A stretch of 64,000 nucleotides of DNA. Origin: Novakomyces olei (taxonomy: Eukaryota; Ascomycota; Novakomycetes; Novakomycetales; Novakomycetaceae). Made by a program: the position numbers and the translations under genes. This document shows, piece by piece, positions 23,583-36,911 of this stretch. Each line of letters begins with the position of its first letter. Positions within the stretch are counted from its first letter, which is position 1. Under the pieces are notes generated by a model, which saw nothing but the letters and a program-made list of their open reading frames with translations, did no database searches and was not told the DNA's origin. The DNA lies in the NCBI GenBank assembly GCA_016906335.1, contig JADEYG010000007.1:620001-684000 (forward strand). Reading direction: 5' to 3'.

Positions 23583-24753
23583 ATGATATCAGTACGGCAG
23601 TGGCCGCGGCTCTCTGCCGCAGGTCCTGTGCGTCAATGCTTTTGCCAGCGGAGAGGTTTGTCTACATTCGATTCGAGTGTATTGCAGGTTCCTAATTCTT
23701 TAGGCATTTACAGCGCAAAGCGATATCCCCGGCTCGGAGACTTGGATACGGACGCAATAATTCAGGACATGGCCAATAGCCCTAAAGTCGCAGCTCTAAA
23801 TGCACGATTAAATCTCTCTTTACCAAAAACGACAATCGCTCAAGTCTTGATCGATCGTTCTGTCCTGGAAAACAGAGCTCACACTAACGCACAATTGGCG
23901 TCGTTGGGAAATGCTGTTTCCAAATATCTAACACACGAATACGTACTCGCGCGCTGGCCGCGGCTGCCGGACGTGATTGTTCGGGAAGCTGTTTCCGCTT
24001 TTTCCGGAACCCGGTCAATGGCACGTCTCGTGAAGAGCTGGGGCGTTGAGCTCGGACTGCCTGCACAAAATCATTTGGGCCGATTGCTTTTCGCTCGCGT
24101 GCGGGCGGGCTTGCAACGTGATCAACAGACTGCCTACGCTGAAGAAGCCTTATCTCAAATGGGCAAGGCTCTGATTGGTGCGATACAGCTTCACAAGGTG
24201 CGTACATTTTTTTAATTTTTTAATTTTGTTTAATTTAATTTATTTTATTTATTTATTTTATTTTATTTTATTTTATTTTATTCGGATTAATTTTTGTTTT
24301 CCGCGTTTGCATTTTCTCAGTACTGCATTTACTGACCGACAGGGCTTTGATGAGGCAAGAAAATTTGTTTACGATCATTTGCTATCACAGCAACTCGATA
24401 TCAACAAGCTGGTAGCCATCTCTGATCCTATTCGGCAACTGGCACGGCTTTGCTCTCGTGAGGGCTTTGAACGGCCAGTCATGCGGATGATGGCAGAAAC
24501 AGGACGGCGGTCGAGTCGGCCAGTTTTCTTGATTGGCATTTATATAAAGAATGAGCTTGTTGCTCAAGGAGAAGGCGCAAGTATTAAGGAGGCTCATTAC
24601 CGCGCGGCCAGTAATGCCATGCGGAGTTGGTATTTGTATGAGCAGAGCGATGCTGTTGTGCCAAGCTCTACATTTTGCAGTCCGGACGCATCTGGCTCAA
24701 ATGGAAAGCCTTTCCGGCCTTTGCTGATAGATCATGGGGACATTGTGATTTAA
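23583..24753 (+). CDS. MRPL3: Mitochondrial large-subunit ribosomal protein mL44 (Mrpl3)
   Basis: Exons 23583-24197 and 24343-24753; one 145-nt intron; 341 residues. The Arg-rich N-terminus (MISVRQWPRLSAAGPVRQ) looks like a mitochondrial presequence. It is followed by an RNase III-like fold (NAQLASLGNAVSKYLTHEY, VREAVSAFSGTRSMARLVKSWG), and after the intron a double-stranded-RNA-binding domain (VFLIGIYIKNELVAQGEGASIKEAHYRAA). This domain pair without catalytic acidic residues is typical of mL44, a structural protein at the mitoribosome exit-tunnel side. The start was chosen at the first ATG with a targeting-like N-terminus. Confidence 0.9.
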
Positions 24754-25071
24754 ATGTCTAATATTCACAATAATAGTTAAAAAATTAAACTGTAATGAAG
24801 TGAATTAACATATGAAATTAGGCAAAGCCAGTCAACTATGTTTATGAATGTAAGTTTGCATTTGAAAGCAAAACGTGTACTGGTCTGTAAGAGCATGATT
24901 CTCCTTCTAGGCGCAAGGCTCTACAATGAATACGCCGCTTATTTAGAGTGATAAGAAAAGAGGCTATCCGTTTACAGTGCTAGTCCCCAGTGACGACGGC
25001 GTTTAGACTTTGCTTGTCTCTTTAATTTAATTTCTTTTATTTTATTTATCTTATTACACATCAGACTATAA
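24754..25071. other. Convergent intergenic region, no gene seen
   Basis: 3' flanks of mL44 and CTK2. AT-rich; nothing recognisable. Confidence 0.6.
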
Positions 25072-26479
25072 TCAGTCGAAAGCCTCAATTTTAAAATCTT
25101 CCTTGCGTAACCGCTTAATTTCATCGGCTCGTCGTTCATAGTCATAATCTAAAAAGAACCGCACTGTACCCCGATCACCAAGTTTTGTGATCGCCTGAGC
25201 CCGTTGACGTGGATCCAAGTCCGTGTGCTGCTGCTCCATCGGCAGTGTTGGGCCGCGAACCGCGGTGCCCACCGGTGGGCCTTGATCAGGCCGTCCCAAG
25301 GTCTTGTAGAGCTCAATCCGCATATTAATAAAATCCTCATGACGAAACTGCATTCCGAGAATACTAGACTGCTTGCTGTGAATGTATAATTCAAATAGAT
25401 CGTCAAGCGCAACGAAAATGTGATCAGAATTAGGGTAAAATTTCCTTAAATCTATAAGTCCCCGTTTATTTATCAGAGCAACAAGAGTGATACAAGCACA
25501 AGCGAGCGCTTGTGCTCCAACTTTGAGGGGTGAGAGTGTCCGGTAGCTGTCAATTGCCGCCATCCAAACTGTGTGCGATTCGTCCATAGACCCTGTATAC
25601 TATTAGACTCTTTTCCTTTACACGGCCCGACTCACATTTCTGTTCGCGTGTATACTTTATCACATACTTGAAGGCATGCTGCTGCCTAAAGTCAAAGCTC
25701 ACGCATTCCAAAATCATCCGCTCTAGACCAATAATACGTCGCCTTTGCTCTTCGAATGCCTGATTTTGTAAGCAATGGAGCATTCGAGGAAATTGAAACA
25801 AGGCCAACAATGATAGTGAAGACAACGACAACGAATAAAATACTGCTAATAAAATACTGGGAACAAAATACTGCCTTACACTTGACTCTAGGCTCGGTGG
25901 GTCACGGCCCGGGTATCTTAGCGCAAATCCGGCCAGCATTATATCTCTAATCTTTTTCGGGGTATCTTCCATTTTGCAGGAAACGAAAAGGCAAGCGGCA
26001 CAAACGTCCTGGGACATTAACATCATATGGGCTTCCTCTGTCACTTACATAGTTCGAAAAGTCAGCGATAGGGTAAGTTAAATGAAACCGATGGTAAAGA
26101 ACCATTGCTGTAGACGCTGTCCTCGCAGGGCTGTCGTTAGATTACATTGTCTCAAACAAAAAAAAAAAAGCAACAATTGAACAAAATTCAAGCCTAAAAA
26201 AATGGAGAAAAAGATCAGATTTTTGGGTTTCAATTACAATCTTATTTCGTTGGCCATGGCCAGAGTGTAAGCTGAAGCTTGTAGCTCTGTAGATAGTTCC
26301 TTTGCCTTTGTCCAGTTACCGCGCAACGAGTCACGAGTCCGCTCTAGCAATTCTGGTTTAATATAAGGCTGCGCAATTTGTAATGCTAGAGAACATCCTG
26401 CCGTCGCTTGCTCGGCCGCCGCACCAGGACTCGCTGGTGTATGCGGCGTTGACCTGCGAGGCGATGATGCTCGCGACAT
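25072..26479 (-). CDS. CTK2: CTD kinase I cyclin subunit Ctk2/Lsc1
   Basis: Five exons: 26479-26238, 26130-26049, 26008-25880, 25759-25636, 25592-25072; introns of 107, 40, 120 and 43 nt; 365 residues. Joining them restores a continuous cyclin box: PYIKPELLERTRDSLRGN, FPARTASTAMVLYHRFHL, IADFSNYDVCAACLFVSCKM, EDTPKKIRDI. The second cyclin fold follows: EEQRRRIIGLERMILECVSF, DFRQQHAFKYVIKYTREQKW. Ctk2 pairs with the kinase Ctk1/Lsk1 and a gamma subunit to phosphorylate Ser2 of the RNA polymerase II CTD. The 40-nt intron is needed to avoid a frame break. The C-terminal tail is unconserved and charged. Confidence 0.9.
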
Positions 26480-26544
26480 GAATTCATGTATTATCCAGCA
26501 GAGCCTTTAATAGATTAATTAATATTCAAGCGAAAAAAAAGTAA

Positions 26545-26725
<181 letters not shown>

Positions 26726-26735
26726 TAGACTCAGT

Positions 26736-28930
26736 ATGCGGGCGCAATGCGTCGCTACGGCTCTACGGTACCGTCGGCTCAAGCCGCCGTCACAATTGTG
26801 CCCCAATACTCGGCCAATCACCTGCCGTAGCATCAGCTCTAGTCCCTCCAAAATTCTTGACGTTCGGCAGCTCGATCATCTTCAGCAGGGAGCACATGTG
26901 GTTGTGCAGGGCTGGCTGCGCCAGGGAGCCCGTGTCTCCACGCACTTGAAATTTTTCCGCCTACAGTCTATCAATGGCTCTGTCTGTCAATTAGTGGCTC
27001 GTGGTTTTGACGGGAAAAGTGCGTCTGCCAAAGCGTCATTGCAGCAGCTGCCAGACGATGCCACTGGGCACGGTGAGCATCATCTAGAGCAAGTTTCCTC
27101 CAAGGCGAATAGGTACGCGGATTTGGATGAGTGGGATCGGATCCCAGAGCAGTCGGTTGTCAGTGTACAAGGAATTGTAAGGAAACTGCCTTGCCCTCAA
27201 GAAAAACGGTCTTGTGAAGTTGAAGTGTTGCAGATATCTGTACTGAACGAATGCTCTTTGCTGCCTTTTCACCCTTCAGTGTCGCGCTCAGTGGCAGACG
27301 CTACACGCTTTACTAATCGGCACCTTGATCTGCGTAATCCAGAAACGATGGAGCCTTTACTCGTGCGCTCACGCATTATTAAATGCATTCGTGATCAAAT
27401 GAACAGTAATGGGCCTTTGCGCGAGTTTTTTGAGATTGAAACGCCGCTACTGTTTGCCTCAACTGCTGAAGGAGCCCGAGAGTTTATTGTACCCAGCCGT
27501 AAGCACCATGGTGAGTTTTATAGCCTGGTTCAGAGCCCGCAACAGTGGAAACAGATATTAATGGCCTCTGGCTTTGGAGGGTACTATCAAATTGCAAAAT
27601 GCTTTCGTGATGAAGATGGTCGTAAAGACCGGCAGATTGAGTTTAGTCAGTTTGATATGGAAATGTCCTTTATCGATGGTGCAGACGACGTTATGCGTGT
27701 TATTGAGCGGCTTGTTGATCAAGTTTGGAGGACTTTTGTACCGTCATACGACCCGAAGCCTTTTCCTCAGTACACTTACAATCAGGTTATGGCTCTTTAC
27801 GGCTCCGACAAACCTGATCTCCGATATGGTTATGCTATTAGCAGCCTTTTACGCACTGAAAAAGTCCAGTATGGTGCGATTGTTGTTCCACACGGGGGCT
27901 GTCTCCCTTCTTCAATTAAAAAGCAAATAATGACAGACTCTCGTGTGCCTGATCATTATCTAGAGTTTATCAAGGCGGAAAGCAGCGATTTCAGAGACGT
28001 TTTAAAGAAAAGCCGGTTATTTAACGAAGCAATTACTACAGACACAAGCGAGGGACAAGTGAGCGGCATTGCCGTCTCCGAGGGGGATCTAGTTGTTCTG
28101 TCAAAGTTTCCTGCAGTGCTCTATGTAAGATTGAGCTTGGACGTTTTAAATTTGTTTTTACAAGAATTAAAAATTTTATGCCTTTTTTTGGCTCTTCCAT
28201 TTTACCGATGAAACTTTTGATTTTTTTTTCCTACTTTTTTTTTCTTCTAAATGTAAATCTAATTAATTCGTATTATTATTATTATTATCTTTTACCTGTT
28301 TCTCATTCACGCTAACGTTTACAGGGTGGCTCTACTGCTTTAGGTCGTGCCCGACCATTGCTCTATCAAGCAATGGTACAGCGTGGATTAGAGGCGGCAT
28401 TATCACCCACTGATTTCAGATTTCTATGGGTCCGTAATTTTCCGCTCTTCACTCCAAGCGCTCTAGACGATGGCCCAGGGCAACGGGGCTCTGCAGGTAT
28501 ACAATCAACACATCATCCCTTCACAGCACCCAGTCAAGATACTGCCAATTTGCTGGAAAGCGACCCTCTCAAAGTTCAAGGAGAGCATTACGATTTGGTA
28601 GTTAATGGCGTGGAACTCGGAGGAGGTTCTGTGCGTATTCATTCAGCAGAGATGCAACGAAAGGTGCTGAAAGATATCTTAAAAATTCCACAAGATCGGC
28701 TGAGCTCGTTTGATCCTCTGCTTAAAGTCCTTGCTAGTGGATGCCCGCCTCACGGAGGAATGGCTCTAGGCCTTGATAGACTTATTACTCTCTTGTGCGG
28801 CCGGGAAACTATTCGTGACGTGATTGCGTTTCCAAAGACTGCAAGTGGACGTGATCTTTTGGTCAACACGCCGAGCCCTATACCTGTCCAAGATCTGGAT
28901 GACTATGGGCTTCGTTTGAAGGAGGAGTGA
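26736..28930 (+). CDS. MSD1: Mitochondrial aspartyl-tRNA synthetase
   Basis: Exons 26736-28124 and 28325-28930 around a 200-nt intron; 664 residues. The Arg/Ser-rich N-terminus (TRPITCRSISSSPSK) is a likely presequence. An OB-fold anticodon-binding domain follows (VVVQGWLRQGARVSTHLKFF). The class II core has motif 2 (QIAKCFRDEDGRKDRQIEFS), a bacterial-type GAD insertion and motif 3 (GMALGLDRLITLLCGRETIR). The ending FPKTASGRDLL is typical of bacterial-type AspRS, supporting the organellar form. It charges mitochondrial tRNA-Asp. The (AAT)60 array stops 11 bp upstream of the start codon. Confidence 0.95.
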
Positions 28931-29190
28931 GGAGCAGAGAAAGAAGGAAATAGAATAAAAAGAAGCATAACTCAAAGATACCCTTTTTAATGATAAAATG
29001 TATCAAAGCAGAGCAAAGGTATTTTTGGTAAATTGTTGTAAAGTGCTAGAGAAACTAGGCTGCAAATTGATGTAGAAATAAGGCCATGTTGAAAAATACA
29101 AGCCGCCATTGGCATTCATGGACAAAGCACTATCGCCACATATTTCCATCAACGCTCCATTAGCGCATTCATTCATTATAATATCTCTGT

Positions 29191-30835
29191 TTAATCAGTA
29201 TCAGACGCAGAATCTTCTACAGCTGGTAGAAATTCAGCATCAGGCCCGCAGAGACGATGAAAAGCCTCCTCGGCCACTCGCACGTACGTATCATAGTCTT
29301 GCTGGAAAGAAGGACCCGGCGCAACCTCGACGTGGACCGCCTCAGCTGCTGTTTCCTTATACAATGCTCCTACAGGCGCCAGCAACTGTTCATAGTCCAT
29401 TGCCCAAAGCAAAGGGCTCTCCTTTACAAGCGCTTGAATATATTTTTGTGCTGCATCGAGCGCCTCGTAAGCAATGCCGCTCCGGTCAGGCGCATTTAGC
29501 GTTTCAAGGTATAAAATGGAGAAGCCGACGGGGCAAACATCGAGCCCATCTCCGTATATTTTGGCTTGTACAGGTTGCTCATACCCAGCAATGAGGCTGC
29601 CCGGGGCAAAAGACATAAAGGCCAGAGTAGGCTCGAATAAAAGGCCGCCAGTAGCATCATGTTTTTGAACATAGGACTCGTAAAGGCACTTGAAATTTGA
29701 TTGTATTAAAAGGCATCGGCGTTTTAAGCAAGTTGTTGGCTGTGTCGAATTGATAGGAGTTGTTATTAAAGCCCGCTTGGCTCGAACAGTCTGGTCAGAA
29801 TCAAATAGCCGTGACTTGAGGACAACTTTGAGCCCGGTGCTTTCGCTAGAGGATTCGCTTTCACTCTGTACTTGCGCTTGAGTGTCAAGGACGTACGTGG
29901 CCCCCTTAACAGCGGCCAGCCGACAAAACCCTTGGATCGTTTCCGGTGCAGTATAGTATTGGGCCTCCAAAACAGCAAAATCTCCAAAAATACCAAAGGA
30001 ACGAACGTGCTTCTGCAGCTTTTGAAACCCCTGACTGGCGGGTGTAGAAGGGTCCACATCTTGTGTGAGGCAGTACGCAATTGCCGTCGCTAATTCAGAG
30101 TCTAAGAGATAAGGCGGCTGTGTTAGTGTACTGTAAAAGGTCTTTGTCCCGGCTTCCATTTCAGCCGTGTTTTCATTCCCATTTCTATCGCTTTGCACCC
30201 CGTCTAAAGCAGATTTAAGCAGCCGCATCAGTTTGCGTTTCTGTATGAGCGACAGAGTCTTGTCTGCAAATATATCGGCACGGCTGGCGGGCACATGACG
30301 CAGAACCAGATTCTCGCATTTTTTTGACACGGTGACAAAAGCCCTGGCGGGCTTGAAAGCCAAATACTCTGCCACACGCGTCCTCGCCAATATTTGCGTC
30401 ATTGAATCAGCCGCGTATAGCGGCATTGGGCATGTATCGATGCTGCAGCGCATTCTAGTCGGCGCATGCTTTGTCACACGGAAATTGCGAAAGGCTAAGA
30501 TTAGAATCTGGTAAAAGATAAAGAATTAAAAATAATTGAAAATAGTTAAAAATAATTTAAAATTTTTTAAAATAATTTAAATCAAAACTAGTAAATCGTG
30601 TAAACGAGCGTACGGGTATCATTAGAATTAAGGGGGAAACTGTCCAGTGATCCTGAGAGCCAAGTGCCGCCGTACGAACGTTGTTTGTCTACGTGTAACA
30701 CGGACCATCCGTGGTGAGATAACGCGCTTTTATATAAGCGCTGTATAAAAATACCAATACTTACGCGGACAGCAAAGACTCTATGAGTCCTGTGCCGACA
30801 ATGACCGCGTCATACTGATCTTGCAGTGCCTCCAT
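29191..30835 (-). CDS. MRS6: Rab escort protein (Mrs6/REP)
   Basis: Exons 30835-30765, 30726-30614 and 30494-29191; introns of 38 and 119 nt; 495 residues. Exon 1 gives MEALQDQYDAVIVGTGLIES, the dinucleotide-binding start of the GDI/REP family. Exon 2 adds GWSVLHVDKQRSYGG. Exon 3 has VAEYLAFKPARAF and the REP/GDI motif ADIFADKTLSLIQKRKLMRL, then SFGIFGDFAVLEAQY. REP presents new Rab GTPases to geranylgeranyl transferase II. The second intron could instead use a nearby acceptor (30,511); I chose the pair with better splice signals and matching phase. Divergent from PRE10. Confidence 0.88.
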
Positions 30836-31190
30836 TTCATTATTTGCCGTGCAGGCCAATATGTCATGGATAAATAAATGATTAATTATTCCTTACGTCT
30901 GTCTATATTCCTTACGTCTATAAATAACGGTCAGAAATAAATTGAGTTATCCTGCAGCATTTTGAGAATAATTTTTTTAATTAGAACAATTATTTTCATA
31001 TACTATTATTATTTCATAGTATAATCGACGAAGCAGTGTAAATCGTACTATATATGTCCCTCCCTATACTGGATACTGGACACAAAGTCCTGCTAGTATC
31101 AACATCAATATTAACATTAATATTAATATTATAAAATTATATATATTGCTACGTCAAACTGATCGATTACGCGGCCGCCAGAGCGACAGA
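30836..31190. promoter_or_regulatory. Divergent promoter region of MRS6 and PRE10
   Basis: 355 bp, AT-rich, including ATATTAATATTA-like runs near 31,110-31,140. No PACE-type proteasome element (GGTGGCAAA) was noticed. The role is inferred from position. Confidence 0.5.
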
Positions 31191-32127
31191 ATGGTACGTG
31201 TCCAATTCAATTGCCACAGCTAACCGCTTATTAAGAGCTCTATTGGTACGGGATACGATCTCGGTCTATCGTATTCGCCGGACGGACGGCTGTTCCAAGT
31301 GGAATATGCATACAAGGCTGTGGAGAATGCTGGGTACAAAAGTCACTTTGTCAAGGCAACGCTAATGCCATACGTAGAACCGCTATCGGACTCAAAGTCA
31401 AAGACGGCGTTGTTTTGGCAACTGAAAAGCTTATAACTTCAAAAATGCTCAAGCCGGGGACGAACAAGCGCATCGCTAGCGTGGATCGTCATATTGGCCT
31501 TGTAAGCTCTACTTTGGTTTGGTCAAACAGGTCAATACTGACAAATTTTAGGCAATGACCGGTATGATGCCTGATGGCCGAAATCTGTTAAAGCGTGCCC
31601 GCGAGGAATCAAGCACCTGGCGCAACAACTACAAGACTCCGATCTCCGGGTCTGTACTGGCAGATCGGCTTGGTGGGTATAAGCAGGCATATACGTCTTA
31701 CTCCTCCGTACGGCCTTTTGGTATTTCTACTATACTTGGAGCCGTTGACGAAGACGGACCCTGTCTGTTCATGATTGAGCCAAGCGGAGCTTACTGGGGG
31801 TACCACGGAGCAGCGACTGGAAAGGGCCGGCAAATTGCACGCAATGAAATGGAGAAGCTGGATCTCGCAAACCTGACAGTTCGTCAAGCTGTAAACGAAG
31901 CAGCACGAATGTAAGAATAAAACAGTGTACCAGTAAAAGATTTATTTATTAATTGTTTCAGAATATTAGCGACTCACGATGAGAGCAAGGACAAGGACTA
32001 TGAGTTGGAAATGACATGGATTTCGCCCACAGAGACAAAGGGTCTGCATGAGGAGGTGCCAGAAGATCTTGTTGCGGAGGCTCAACGGCTGGGAAAGCTT
32101 GCAGGCGACGAGCAGATGGAGGATTAA
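31191..32127 (+). CDS. PRE10: 20S proteasome subunit alpha-7 (Pre10/PSMA3)
   Basis: Five exons: 31191-31193 (ATG only), 31236-31333, 31378-31501, 31552-31910 and 31962-32127; introns of 42, 44, 50 and 51 nt; 249 residues. The protein begins [20 protein letters not shown], with the alpha-subunit signature [37 protein letters not shown] follows, then [15 protein letters not shown] and [20 protein letters not shown]. Alpha subunits form the outer gated rings of the 20S core and are not proteolytic. The acidic C-terminus (GDEQMED) is typical of this subunit. The ATG-only exon is required because no other in-frame start precedes exon 2. Confidence 0.95.
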
Positions 32128-32267
32128 TTGTGCCTAGTTGAGAATGTCCGTTAAATACTTCTCTAATTGACTTGTAGCAACTCGTTGTTATTGAACCTTA
32201 TATTCCGATGACAATTTGACAATAATCTTTATGTTTATTTATACATAATACCTGCTTTTTCCTTTTA

Positions 32268-33344
<1,077 letters not shown>

Positions 33345-33677
33345 TCAGATTGACCAGTTGCGATCAGACTGGATTCAAAAGAATTTATTAATTTTATCCT
33401 ATTTTTTTTTTTTTTTTTTTTTTTTATTTTTTTTTTTTCTTTTTTTGTTTTAAATCTTTCTTTTCTCTCACATCTTTTCTAATGGCTTTTTTATCCTAAT
33501 TTATTCTTGATGACAATATATATGTACTGCACAGACTATAATTATATTAAACCTGTCAAATCTATATATAGTACGGATGACTCGTAGGCCTATTTGAATA
33601 ATCAGTGATCGCCATGTATGAAGCGATTCAGATAGGCAATTATCTTGTCGCGTCGGCTCGATCATCTGAATGAAACC

Positions 33678-33770
33678 TATTTGCAAATATAATCTGCAAT
33701 TATAATCTGCAATTATAATTTGCAATTATAATTTGCAATTTAATCTGCAATTTAATCTGCAATACAATCT
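33678..33770 (+). repeat. 13-bp minisatellite (ATAATYTGCAATT)
   Basis: Six to seven imperfect head-to-tail copies, 0.9-1.1 kb upstream of HEM1. Confidence 0.9.
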
Positions 33771-34128
33771 ATCCCTTGGAGCCGTACATCTACTGAAGCA
33801 CAAGAATTATGTGAAATCTATGTATCCTACTGCATTTTGTGTTGCGCAAGTAGACGAGTGTAATCGGGTGGGCTCCGCCGTTTGATAAGAATATCGCTGT
33901 ATCGCTTACGATGGAACACTCGTGGACGGGTCCTATACGAGACCAGAATAATCTTGGCAATACATTCTCCAATCACTACGGTTATAATACTCTCAGAGTC
34001 TGGAGCAGTGTGAGCCTGTCTGACGAGGCAGAACGCTCATTTGATAGACCGAGACAATATTTAAAAGACAAAAAATTATCTTTTCTTTGATGTAAATTGT
34101 GACCTACAGGGTACCCGTGCAGCAATTT

Positions 34129-34240
34129 TTATTACCAAACTTATTACCAAACTTATTACCAAACTTAATACCAAACTTATTACCAAACTTAATACCAAAC
34201 TTATTACTAAACTTATTATCAAACTATTATTACCAAACGT
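34129..34240 (+). repeat. 12-bp minisatellite (TTATTACCAAAC)
   Basis: About nine copies with single-base variants, upstream of HEM1. Confidence 0.93.
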
Positions 34241-34474
34241 TTCATTACATATACAATACACGACTGCATCCCATATACGGACCAATCACAAGCAAGCAAA
34301 TTCCGATTTGTACCGGCGCCGGTGTAAAATGTGCGTGTACGGAATAAGCGCCGCGCCAACCAGGATCGAGTAAATGTATTATTATAGATGTATATTATAA
34401 ATGTATTATAAAATATATTATTCAAAGGTTTGCTCTCACACACACACACACGGACGGACGTCTTTACAGGTAAA

Positions 34475-34530
34475 GAGCCTTCAAAAGCCTTCAAAAGCCA
34501 TTAAAAGCCTTTGAAAGTCTTTAAACGCTT
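34475..34530 (+). repeat. 10-bp minisatellite (CTTCAAAAGC-like)
   Basis: Five degenerating copies about 250 bp upstream of the HEM1 start codon. Confidence 0.8.
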
Positions 34531-34777
34531 TATTAACGCTTGTGCTACTGTCTCTAACACTAACCACAGTGCTTTACTGCCTGTTTTTCGTACAGCCGTA
34601 TACACTGATCCATTATTGTACAATACTGTACCATACTGTAACAACAGCAGTCTCTACGGATACTCGGATCAGACTGGATCAGACTCGGGTTACGTGTGTT
34701 TGTCTGTCTGTTTAATAGAGCAGTTTAATACGTCTGTTTAGAGCATTGCCCTAAACAATCTCCCCTCGCTTATTGAG

Positions 34778-36559
34778 ATGGAGACGGTTGTACGCGAGGC
34801 TCTTCGGCACTGTCCGTATGTAAGCAATACAACTCCTGCGGCTCTGCGAGCTTTACACGGCGGCAGCAGTTCTCTGCTGGCAAAAGCGCGTGGCTGCCCC
34901 GTAATGGCACGAGCTCTTTCGTCCTCTGCCAGTGTGCGGTTCCAGGCGGGTCCGCGTTCCCCGGCGGCGGCTAACCAGTCGCTGGAGGATATCCACCGGG
35001 AAGCGGGAGTGCAGGATCTGACGCGTGGCGTCTGCCCGCACGTGACCAAAGCGGAAGTGGCGGCGCGTAAAGCGAGCGGGCAGACGCTGCAGCCGCAAAG
35101 GCGCTCTGGCGCATTTGACTATGACGCCTTTTACTCTGGCGAATTGGCGAAAAAGCATGCAGATGGGTCTTATCGCTACTTTAACAACATTAACCGCCTC
35201 GCACAGCAGTTCCCCTACGCTCACGGCCGCTCGGCTGGTGCACAAGTGCCTGTCGGCGCTGCGCCTCAATCCGCAGCCAATTCGGGCCTTATTAAAGTGT
35301 TTTGCTCCAACGACTATATGGGCATGAGCAAGCACCCTAAAGTAATAAGTGCCATGCACGAGACGCTGGATCTGTATGGCGCTGGTGCAGGTGGGACACG
35401 TAACATTGCCGGCCACAACAGCCAGGCAGAGCTGCTCGAGGCAGCTATTGCCAGGCTGCACGACAAGCCAGCTGCTCTTGTTTTTTCCTCCTGCTTTGTT
35501 GCCAACGATGCTACACTGAGCACACTCGGCCAGAAACTGCCCGGGTGTGTATACCTCTCTGACGAAAAGAACCATGCCAGTATGATCCAGGGCATTCGCC
35601 ACTCGAATGCGCAAAAACTGATCTGGAAGCACAATGATTTACAGGATTTGGAGGCCAAACTGGCCGCTCTGCCCCTCTCTGTGCCCAAGATTATTGCGTT
35701 TGAGAGCGTCTACTCCATGTGCGGCAGCATTGCGCCAATCAAGGAGATTTGCGACTTGGCGGACAAGTATGGAGCGCTCACCTTCCTCGACGAGGTACAT
35801 GCTGTGGGCATGTACGGTGCCACTGGCGCTGGTGTCGCTGAGCAGTACGGCCTCAGCGACCGTATTGACGTCATCTCTGGCACTCTGGCCAAGGGCTACG
35901 GTGTCGTGGGCGGCTACGTGGCCGCTAGTCGTGATTTTGTAGATTTAATCCGCAGCTATGCCCCAGGCTTTATCTTTACCACTACTCTGCCTCCCGCCAC
36001 CTGTGCCGGTGCTCGTGCCAGCATTGAGCACCTCCGCAGCTCTCGTACAGAGCGGCGAATGCAGCGAGTCGCTGTGCATAGGCTCAAGACGCTGATGGCC
36101 AATGCGGGTCTGCCTGTGCTCCGTAACAACTCGCATATAGTCCCGCTTATGGTGGGCCATGCGGACAAGGCGAGAGCCGTTTCTGACGCTCTCCTGCAGG
36201 AGTACAATACCTACGTTCAGGGCATAAACTACCCGACCGTCGGCCGAGGAGAGGAGCGTCTCCGCTTCTCTCCTGGGCCCTACCACACACAGGAAATGTG
36301 CGAGCAGGTTGTGGCTGCTCTCAAGGAGCTGTGGGTCCGGTTTGCTCTGCCCACTGCTCAGGACTGGGCCGGAAGGGGGTACGACGTTGAGGAGCCGAGG
36401 GATATCTACGTGCCTGGGATTGCCAGCGAGGACAAGCCCTGCCTTTTTGTGGGGTGTACCCACGCCTGCGCTGCCGACCAGAGCAGTGCTGGTGCCACCA
36501 GCACTGCCCTGCCCGGCCGGTTTATGGGCGTGCCTCCTACAGGGAGCATGTTTGTGTGA
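34778..36559 (+). CDS. HEM1: 5-aminolevulinate synthase
   Basis: Intronless, 593 residues. The presequence-like N-terminus contains three Cys-Pro heme regulatory motifs (Cys12, Cys40, Cys86). The catalytic core has [55 protein letters not shown], the PLP aspartate in [20 protein letters not shown], and the PLP lysine in [13 protein letters not shown] (Lys372). It condenses glycine and succinyl-CoA in the matrix, the first step of heme synthesis. Codon third positions are clearly more G/C-rich than in neighbouring genes, consistent with high expression. The CP motifs suggest heme feedback on import, by analogy with animal ALAS1. Confidence 0.96.
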   Translation: METVVREALRHCPYVSNTTPAALRALHGGSSSLLAKARGCPVMARALSSSASVRFQAGPRSPAAANQSLEDIHREAGVQDLTRGVCPHVTKAEVAARKASGQTLQPQRRSGAFDYDAFYSGELAKKHADGSYRYFNNINRLAQQFPYAHGRSAGAQVPVGAAPQSAANSGLIKVFCSNDYMGMSKHPKVISAMHETLDLYGAGAGGTRNIAGHNSQAELLEAAIARLHDKPAALVFSSCFVANDATLSTLGQKLPGCVYLSDEKNHASMIQGIRHSNAQKLIWKHNDLQDLEAKLAALPLSVPKIIAFESVYSMCGSIAPIKEICDLADKYGALTFLDEVHAVGMYGATGAGVAEQYGLSDRIDVISGTLAKGYGVVGGYVAASRDFVDLIRSYAPGFIFTTTLPPATCAGARASIEHLRSSRTERRMQRVAVHRLKTLMANAGLPVLRNNSHIVPLMVGHADKARAVSDALLQEYNTYVQGINYPTVGRGEERLRFSPGPYHTQEMCEQVVAALKELWVRFALPTAQDWAGRGYDVEEPRDIYVPGIASEDKPCLFVGCTHACAADQSSAGATSTALPGRFMGVPPTGSMFV

Positions 36560-36911
36560 GCCTAGTACTGCCGTAAAGCTGACCTGATTTATTCAGTTAC
36601 CTGGGTACAGTCTAGTAGTTGCCGTTAATTATTGGCCGGTGATTATTGGCCGTTGATTATTGGATCTGTTGTGTATTTGTGTAGACTGTTCCGTGTAGAC
36701 TATCCCTATTGTAAACGCACGTGCTGCCGTCTGCCGGCTAAACAGACTAGAGGATACAGTTAGGGTTAACATGCAGTTAATCTTCTAGCCAGGGTTAGGG
36801 TTATATGCAGCTACTTCTCTCGTAGGGTTAGGGTTAACATACAGCTACTCTTCTAGTCAGGGTTAGGGTTAACATACAGCTGCTTCATTCGTAGGGTCAG
36901 GGAACATGCAG
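36560..36911. other. Intergenic region with telomere-like repeats
   Basis: HEM1 3' flank. It contains two copies of ATTATTGG(CCG) near 36,630-36,660, then the repeat block described below. No gene is seen. Confidence 0.7.
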
